26,877 bases of DNA from Oscillospiraceae bacterium (lineage in GTDB: Bacteria; Bacillota; Clostridia; Oscillospirales; Oscillospiraceae). The notes below the pieces were generated by a model that was not told the DNA's origin, did not search any database, and saw only the letters and a list, made by a program, of their open reading frames with translations. Position numbers and translations under genes: made by a program. Below are positions 22,112 to 26,877 of this stretch, piece after piece. Positions within the stretch are counted from its first letter, which is position 1; every line of letters begins with the position of its first letter. The DNA is taken from NCBI GenBank assembly GCA_029009035.1, contig JAQXJQ010000200.1, forward strand, positions 1 through 26,877, given 5' to 3'.

Positions 22112-22230
22112 CTCGGCTCTCCCTTTGGGAGAGCTGTCGCCGCCGAAAGGCGGTGACTGAGAGGGTTAATTTGTGCCCTCTCCGGCAAAAATCAAAGATT
22201 TTTGCCACCTCTCCCTATGGGAGAGGCAAG
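22112..22230. repeat. MITE-like hairpin repeat, copy 5
   Basis: The reverse complement matches the element at 6115-6239 over about 120 bases, including the CCGCCGAAAGGCGG and CAAAAATC..GATTTTTG hairpins and GGCTCTCCC/GGGAGAGGC ends. Confidence 0.75.
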
Positions 22231-22276
22231 AATGGGCGGCAATATGTTAAGTTCATTGGAACCATTGGGATGCCCC

Positions 22277-22305
22277 TTGGAATTGGCGGAGAATGATGGT
22301 ATAAT
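22277..22305 (+). promoter_or_regulatory. Sigma-A promoter of the recG operon
   Basis: TTGGAA (22277-22282), a 17-base spacer and a perfect TATAAT (22300-22305), 35 bases before the recG start. The boxes and spacing are the same as at the TetR promoter. Confidence 0.85.
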
Positions 22306-22340
22306 AACGACCATACTGAAACGGTGAGGTGATCCGCGGC

Positions 22341-24407
22341 ATGGACAGATACACACCCCTGGACCGGCTGCCGGGGATCGGACAGGTTCGGGCAAAAAAG
22401 CTGGAAAAACTGGGCCTTGCCACCCTGGGGGACGTGCTGGGGCACTATCCCCAGCGCTATGAGGACCGGCGGGAGCGCTATACCGTGGCGCAGGCGCCTG
22501 TTGGGACGCCCTGCTGTGTGTGCGCCATGATCGCCCAGCCCCCCACGGCGACCCACATCCGCAAGGGACTGGACCTGGTGAAGGCGCGGGCGGTGGACGA
22601 TACCGGCGTGCTGGAGCTCACCTTTTTCAACCAGTCCTATCTGAAAACCGCCCTGGAGCCGGGGCAGAGCTATGTCTTCTTCGGCAAGGTGGACGCCATG
22701 GGCCGCCGCCGCTCCATGACCAATCCCGTGTTTGAGCGGGAGGGGGTGGGGCACATCACCGGCTGTATCCTGCCCATCTACCCACTGACCACGGGGATCA
22801 CCAACAATCTGCTCTCCGGCATCGCCAGAAAGGCGGTGGAGAGCTGTGCGCAGGATGTACAGGAGATCCTCCCCGCTGCCATGCGGGGAGAGCATCATCT
22901 GTGCCAGGTGGAGTTTGCCCTGCGCTCCATCCACTTCCCGGCGGACTGGGAGAGCCTGGAACTGGCCCGCCGGAGGCTCATTTTTGAGGAGCTGTTCGTG
23001 CTCACCTGCGGAATGGCGCTGCTCAAGGGCAGACGCACCGGGGAGCGGGGGCGGGTGTTTTCCGCAGCGCTTGAGGAGTTTACGGCGCTGCTGCCCTTTA
23101 CACCCACGTCGGCGCAGCGCAGAGCCATGGAGGACATGGCTGCCGATTTTGCCGCCGGACGGGTGATGAACCGCCTGGTGCAGGGCGATGTGGGCTCCGG
23201 AAAGACGGTGGTGGCCGCCTTTGGCGGTTGGATGGCGGCCAAAAGCGGCTGCCAGTGCGCCATGATGGCCCCCACGGAGCTGCTGGCGGAGCAGCATGCC
23301 CGCACCCTGTCGGAGCTGCTGGCGCCTGCCGGGGTCAGGGTGGGCCTGCTCACCGGCTCGGTGAAGTCGGCGGCGAGAAAGCATTTGCTTTCGGCGCTGG
23401 CCGGCGGTGAGATCGACCTTGTCGTGGGCACCCACGCCCTCTTCTCCCAGGGGGTGGAGTATGCCGATCTGGGACTGGTGATCGCCGATGAGCAGCACCG
23501 CTTCGGTGTGGCCCAGCGGGCGGCATTGGCGGCCAAAAGCGGCCGCGCGCCCCATGTGCTGGTGATGTCGGCCACCCCCATTCCCCGCACCCTCGCCCTC
23601 ATCATCTACGGCGATCTGGATGTGTCCGTCATCGACGAGCTGCCCCCCGGACGCTCCCCTGTGGATACCTTCGTCATCGGGGAGGACAAGCGGCAGCGGA
23701 TGTACGGCTTTGTGCGCAAGCAGGTGAGAGAGGGGCGGCAGGTCTACATCGTGTGCCCCTCGGTGGAGGAGAGCGAGCCCGGTGAGCATGAGGACGGGTG
23801 TGCCGACCTGAAGGCGGTGACCACCTACGCCGGGGAACTGGCGGAGCAGGTGTTCCCCGACCTGCGGGTGGGGTTCGTCCACGGAAAGATGAAGGCCGGG
23901 GACAAGAGCGCCGCCATGACCGCCTTTGCCCGGGGGGAACTGGATGTGCTGGTGTCCACCACGGTGATCGAGGTGGGGGTGGATGTGCCCAACGCCTCCC
24001 TGATGGTGGTGGAGAACGCGGAGCGCTTCGGCCTGTCCCAGCTCCATCAGCTCCGGGGCCGGGTGGGACGGGGCAAGCACAAGAGCTACTGCGTGCTGGT
24101 GTCCGCCACAAAAGGGGAGACGGCAAAGGAGCGCCTGCGCACCATGTGCGCCACCAACGACGGCTTCCGCATCGCGGAGGAGGATCTGCGCCTGCGGGGT
24201 CCCGGCGACTTTTTCGGCAAGCGGCAGCACGGTCTGCCCCAGCTGAAGGTGGCGGATTTTGCCGCCGATGTGGAACTGTTGAAGCAGGCGAAGGGGGCGG
24301 CGGAGAAGCTCATCGGGGAGGATCCCCGGCTGGAGCAGCCCGCCCATGCCCCGCTGAAGCGGCGGATCATGGAGATGTTTGAGGAAACGCCGGAAATATT
24401 TAACTAA
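22341..24407 (+). CDS. recG: ATP-dependent DNA helicase RecG
   Basis: A 688-residue branched-DNA helicase that regresses stalled forks and processes Holliday junctions and R-loops. The N-terminal wedge domain starts with LDRLPGIGQVRAKKLEKLGL and contains the OB fold. The helicase core has Walker A GDVGSGKT (282-289), the RecG-specific DEQH box (383-386), motif III in MSATPIPRT, and motif VI QLRGRVGRG (570-578), followed by the RecG C-terminal region. Length is normal. I take ATG 22341 because GAGGTGATC precedes it; GTG 22329, in frame, is possible. First gene of a three-gene run. Confidence 0.97.
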   Translation: MDRYTPLDRLPGIGQVRAKKLEKLGLATLGDVLGHYPQRYEDRRERYTVAQAPVGTPCCVCAMIAQPPTATHIRKGLDLVKARAVDDTGVLELTFFNQSYLKTALEPGQSYVFFGKVDAMGRRRSMTNPVFEREGVGHITGCILPIYPLTTGITNNLLSGIARKAVESCAQDVQEILPAAMRGEHHLCQVEFALRSIHFPADWESLELARRRLIFEELFVLTCGMALLKGRRTGERGRVFSAALEEFTALLPFTPTSAQRRAMEDMAADFAAGRVMNRLVQGDVGSGKTVVAAFGGWMAAKSGCQCAMMAPTELLAEQHARTLSELLAPAGVRVGLLTGSVKSAARKHLLSALAGGEIDLVVGTHALFSQGVEYADLGLVIADEQHRFGVAQRAALAAKSGRAPHVLVMSATPIPRTLALIIYGDLDVSVIDELPPGRSPVDTFVIGEDKRQRMYGFVRKQVREGRQVYIVCPSVEESEPGEHEDGCADLKAVTTYAGELAEQVFPDLRVGFVHGKMKAGDKSAAMTAFARGELDVLVSTTVIEVGVDVPNASLMVVENAERFGLSQLHQLRGRVGRGKHKSYCVLVSATKGETAKERLRTMCATNDGFRIAEEDLRLRGPGDFFGKRQHGLPQLKVADFAADVELLKQAKGAAEKLIGEDPRLEQPAHAPLKRRIMEMFEETPEIFN

Positions 24408-24421
24408 AAGGGGTCGTAACA

Positions 24422-24808
24422 ATGACAAAGATGGAAGAAGTTCTGGCTCTGCGCGCCATGGAGGAGCCTCACTATAACTGTGCCCAGTCTATGCTGGTTC
24501 CCTTTGCGGAGGAGCTGGGGCTGACGAGAGAGCAGGCCTATGACCTGGCGCTGGATTTCGGCGGCGGTATGGGCTGCGGCGGCCTGTGCGGCGTGCTCAC
24601 CGGCTCCATGATGGTCATGGGCGGCAAGGGCGTGCCCCAGGAGGCGCGGGAGCGGCTGGTGGAGCAGTTCAGAGCACGCCACGGCGCGGTGAACTGCGAC
24701 GAGCTGACCCAGGGTCTGGAGAGCCACACCCCGGAGAAGAAGGAGCGCTGTGACGCTTTGATCTGCGAGGGGATGAAGTGGCTGCTGAAGGAATTGGAGC
24801 AAGAGTAA
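24422..24808 (+). CDS. C_GCAxxG_C_C family protein
   Basis: A 128-residue all-helical protein with the spaced cysteines of the C_GCAxxG_C_C family: Cys20 (YNCAQS), Cys52 and Cys56 (MGCGGLCGVLTGSMMVMG), Cys92, Cys110 and Cys115. No catalytic function is established for the family; the cysteines suggest binding of a metal or iron-sulfur cluster, or a redox role. It lies 14 bases after recG and 10 bases before tex, so it is almost certainly co-transcribed with them. It has no signal peptide. Confidence 0.92.
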   Translation: MTKMEEVLALRAMEEPHYNCAQSMLVPFAEELGLTREQAYDLALDFGGGMGCGGLCGVLTGSMMVMGGKGVPQEARERLVEQFRARHGAVNCDELTQGLESHTPEKKERCDALICEGMKWLLKELEQE

Positions 24809-24818
24809 GGAGAATTTC

Positions 24819-26877
24819 ATGGAGAGCATCATTCAGATCCTTTCCCGGGAGCTGGACCGCCCGGAAAAGCATGTTGAGAACATCATCACCCTGCTGGACG
24901 AGGGCAACACCGTGCCCTTTATTGCCCGCTACCGCAAGGAGCTGCACGGGGCGATGGATGATCAGGCCATCCGCACCCTGGCCGACCGGCTGCAGTACCT
25001 GCGCAATCTGCAGGCCCGCCGGGATGAGGTGAAGCAGGCCATTGAGAACCAGGGCAAACTCACCGATGAGCTGTCTGCCGCCATTGACACCGCCGCCACC
25101 CTGGCGGAGGTGGAGGACCTGTACCGCCCCTATAAGCAGAAACGCCGCACCCGCGCCACCATCGCCCGGGAGAAGGGGCTGGAGCCGCTGGCGCTGCTGC
25201 TCTTTGCTCAGGAGCGGGACTGCCCCGAGCCCTTGGCTGAGGCGGCCGAGTATGTTGACCCTGAAAAGGGTGTGGAGACTGCCCAGGACGCCCTTCAGGG
25301 CGCCAACGACATCGTGGCGGAGATGATCTCCGACGACGCCGCCATCCGCAAGAGCCTGCGCGCGCTCATGATGCGCCAGGGTACGCTGGTCACCGTGGCC
25401 GCCACGGAGGAGGACAGCGTGTACCGCAATTACTATGACTTCAGACAGGCCCTCTCCCGCCTCCAGGGCCACCAGGTGCTGGCCATCAACCGGGGGGAAA
25501 AAGAGGAGAAGCTGAAGGTGCGCATTGAGATCGGGGACGAAGTCGCCCTGCCCGCGGTGCGCCGCTGCGTGGTGAAGCCCGGCTCCGCCGCCATGGAGTT
25601 CGTGCGCAATGCCGCCGACGACGCGTGGTCCCGCCTGCTGATGCCCTCCCTGGTCAACGAGATCCGCTCCGGCCTCACCGATGAGGCCTCCGAGGGCGCC
25701 ATCGGCCAGTTTGCCCTGAATTTGAAGCCCCTTTTGATGCAGCCGCCGGTGAAGGGCTTTGTCACCATGGGCCTGGATCCCGGCTACCGCATGGGCTGCA
25801 AGGTGGCGGTGGTGGACCCCACCGGCAAGGTGCTGGACACCGCCGTGGTCTACCCCACCCACGGGGAGAAGGGCAAGCAGGAGGCCATCACCCGCCTCTC
25901 CGCCATGATCCGCAGGCACAAGGTGGCCCACATCGCCATCGGAAACGGCACCGCCAGCCGGGAGACCGAGCAGATGACGGTGGAGCTCATCCACAAGGTG
26001 GGGGGCGGCGTCAGCTATATGATCGTCAACGAGGCGGGGGCCTCGGTCTACTCCGCCTCCAAACTGGCGGCGGAGGAATTCCCCGAGTATGATGTGAACC
26101 TGCGCTCCGCCGTGTCCATTGCCCGCCGCCTGCAGGACCCGCTGGCCGAGCTGGTGAAGATCGACCCCAAGAGCATCGGCGTGGGCCAGTATCAGCATGA
26201 TATGCCCCAGGCCCGCCTGGGCGAGGCGCTGGACGGCGTGGTGGAGGACTGCGTCAACGCGGTGGGCGTGGATGTGAACACCGCCTCCGCGCCCCTGCTC
26301 ACCCGGGTGGCCGGCCTGAACGGCACTACCGCCAAAAATATCGTGAAATACCGGGAGGAAAACGGCCTGTTCACCACCCGCAAGCAGATTTTGAAGGTGC
26401 CCAAGCTGGGCCCCAAGGCCTTTGAGCAGTGTGCCGGCTTCCTCCGGGTGGCGGAGAGCAAGTCTCCCCTGGACAACACCGCCGTCCACCCCGAGTCCTA
26501 CGCCGCGGCGGAGAAGCTGCTCTCCCTGTGCGGCTACACCATGGCGGATGTGAAGGCGGGAAAGCTTGCCGAGCTTCTGCCCCGTCTGAGTGCCTACGGT
26601 CACGAGAGGGCCGCGGCGGAGTGCGGCGTGGGCGTACCCACCCTGCTGGATATCGCCGGAGAGCTGCTCAAGCCCGGGCGGGACCCCCGTGACGAGCTGC
26701 CCGCCCCCGTGCTGCGCACCGATGTGATGGAGATGAGCGATTTGAAGCCGGGCATGGAGCTGAAGGGCACCGTGCGCAATGTCATCGACTTCGGCGCCTT
26801 TGTGGACATCGGCGTCCACCAGGACGGACTGGTCCACATCAGCCAGATCACCGACCGCTTCATCAAGCACCCCTCCG
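24819..26877 (+). CDS. tex: Tex-family S1 RNA-binding transcription accessory protein, 3' end outside the window
   Basis: An open frame of 686 codons runs off the window without a stop; Tex proteins usually have about 710-780 residues, so only the end is missing. The N-terminal helical Tex domain has the signature YRPYKQKRRTRATIAREKGL (105-124). A YqgF/RNase H-like domain starts at GLDPGYRMGCKVAVVD (318-333), a helix-hairpin-helix region lies near 486-560 (GLNGTTAKNIVKYREENG), and the S1 domain begins about 645 (GTVRNVIDFGAFVDIG). Tex binds nucleic acid and affects transcription and stress tolerance. The ribosome site is AAGGAG six bases before ATG. An uninterrupted antisense frame covers the gene but is a base-composition artefact. 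Confidence 0.96.
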   Translation, partial: MESIIQILSRELDRPEKHVENIITLLDEGNTVPFIARYRKELHGAMDDQAIRTLADRLQYLRNLQARRDEVKQAIENQGKLTDELSAAIDTAATLAEVEDLYRPYKQKRRTRATIAREKGLEPLALLLFAQERDCPEPLAEAAEYVDPEKGVETAQDALQGANDIVAEMISDDAAIRKSLRALMMRQGTLVTVAATEEDSVYRNYYDFRQALSRLQGHQVLAINRGEKEEKLKVRIEIGDEVALPAVRRCVVKPGSAAMEFVRNAADDAWSRLLMPSLVNEIRSGLTDEASEGAIGQFALNLKPLLMQPPVKGFVTMGLDPGYRMGCKVAVVDPTGKVLDTAVVYPTHGEKGKQEAITRLSAMIRRHKVAHIAIGNGTASRETEQMTVELIHKVGGGVSYMIVNEAGASVYSASKLAAEEFPEYDVNLRSAVSIARRLQDPLAELVKIDPKSIGVGQYQHDMPQARLGEALDGVVEDCVNAVGVDVNTASAPLLTRVAGLNGTTAKNIVKYREENGLFTTRKQILKVPKLGPKAFEQCAGFLRVAESKSPLDNTAVHPESYAAAEKLLSLCGYTMADVKAGKLAELLPRLSAYGHERAAAECGVGVPTLLDIAGELLKPGRDPRDELPAPVLRTDVMEMSDLKPGMELKGTVRNVIDFGAFVDIGVHQDGLVHISQITDRFIKHPS

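Noticed and set aside
22215..24428. 737-codon open frame antisense to recG
   Set aside because: RecG on the plus strand has all helicase motifs. The antisense frame is rich in His, Gly, Leu and Gln, as expected from the complement of GC-rich codons, and has no recognisable domain.
24669..26870. 733-codon open frame antisense to tex
   Set aside because: The plus strand encodes a clear Tex protein without a stop to the window edge; the antisense product is low-complexity and resembles no family.

Overview
The window looks like chromosomal DNA from a GC-rich, anaerobic, spore-forming member of the Clostridia. The closest gut relatives by gene content and repeat style are probably Oscillospiraceae of the Flavonifractor, Lawsonibacter or Intestinimonas type; that placement is inference. 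The support is a clear SpoVT, a forespore-type M23 protein, an electron-transfer-flavoprotein acyl-CoA module, a flavodiiron protein with fused rubredoxin, and many hairpin-rich dispersed repeats between genes. No plasmid, phage, CRISPR or transposase gene was seen.

Layout. Positions 1-141 hold the end of a tRNA-Glu and a complete tRNA-Val with a terminator. Positions 435-5872 (minus strand) hold a CoA-transferase, acyl-CoA dehydrogenase, etfB and etfA operon, with a TetR regulator behind it on its own promoter. Two palindromes upstream of the CoA-transferase are good operator candidates. Positions 5873-6784 are non-coding and repeat-rich. Positions 6785-8647 hold an O2/NO-detoxifying flavodiiron protein and a Nim-like flavoprotein. 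Positions 8776-11889 hold a membrane acyltransferase, a GNAT acetyltransferase broken by a one-base frameshift, and an RlmD-type rRNA methyltransferase. Positions 12030-13831 (plus strand) hold a small membrane protein overlapping a processive family 2 glycosyltransferase. Positions 13832-14368 are repeats. Positions 14369-19126 (minus) hold an alpha-glucan uptake and processing operon: solute-binding lipoprotein, two permeases and MalQ, without its own ATPase. Positions 19581-20936 hold spoVT and, tail to tail with it, an M23 protein resembling SpoIIQ. Positions 20992-21759 hold a ferredoxin-nitroreductase. Positions 21821-22230 are a structured repeat region. Positions 22341-26877 hold a recG, C_GCAxxG_C_C protein and tex run, with tex cut by the window edge.

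The most interesting signals are non-coding. One is a pair of inverted, roughly 380-base elements at 6394-6773 and 13843-14224, each just 3' of a gene, whose hairpins carry compensatory base changes. A second is a forespore-like promoter plus a ribosome-site-sequestering hairpin in front of the M23 gene. A third is a 225-base multi-hairpin element with terminal inverted repeats at 21885-22109. A fourth is the palindromic operators of the CoA-transferase/acyl-CoA dehydrogenase operon, whose physiological substrate is not settled by the gene set. No gene cluster here is wholly unfamiliar.
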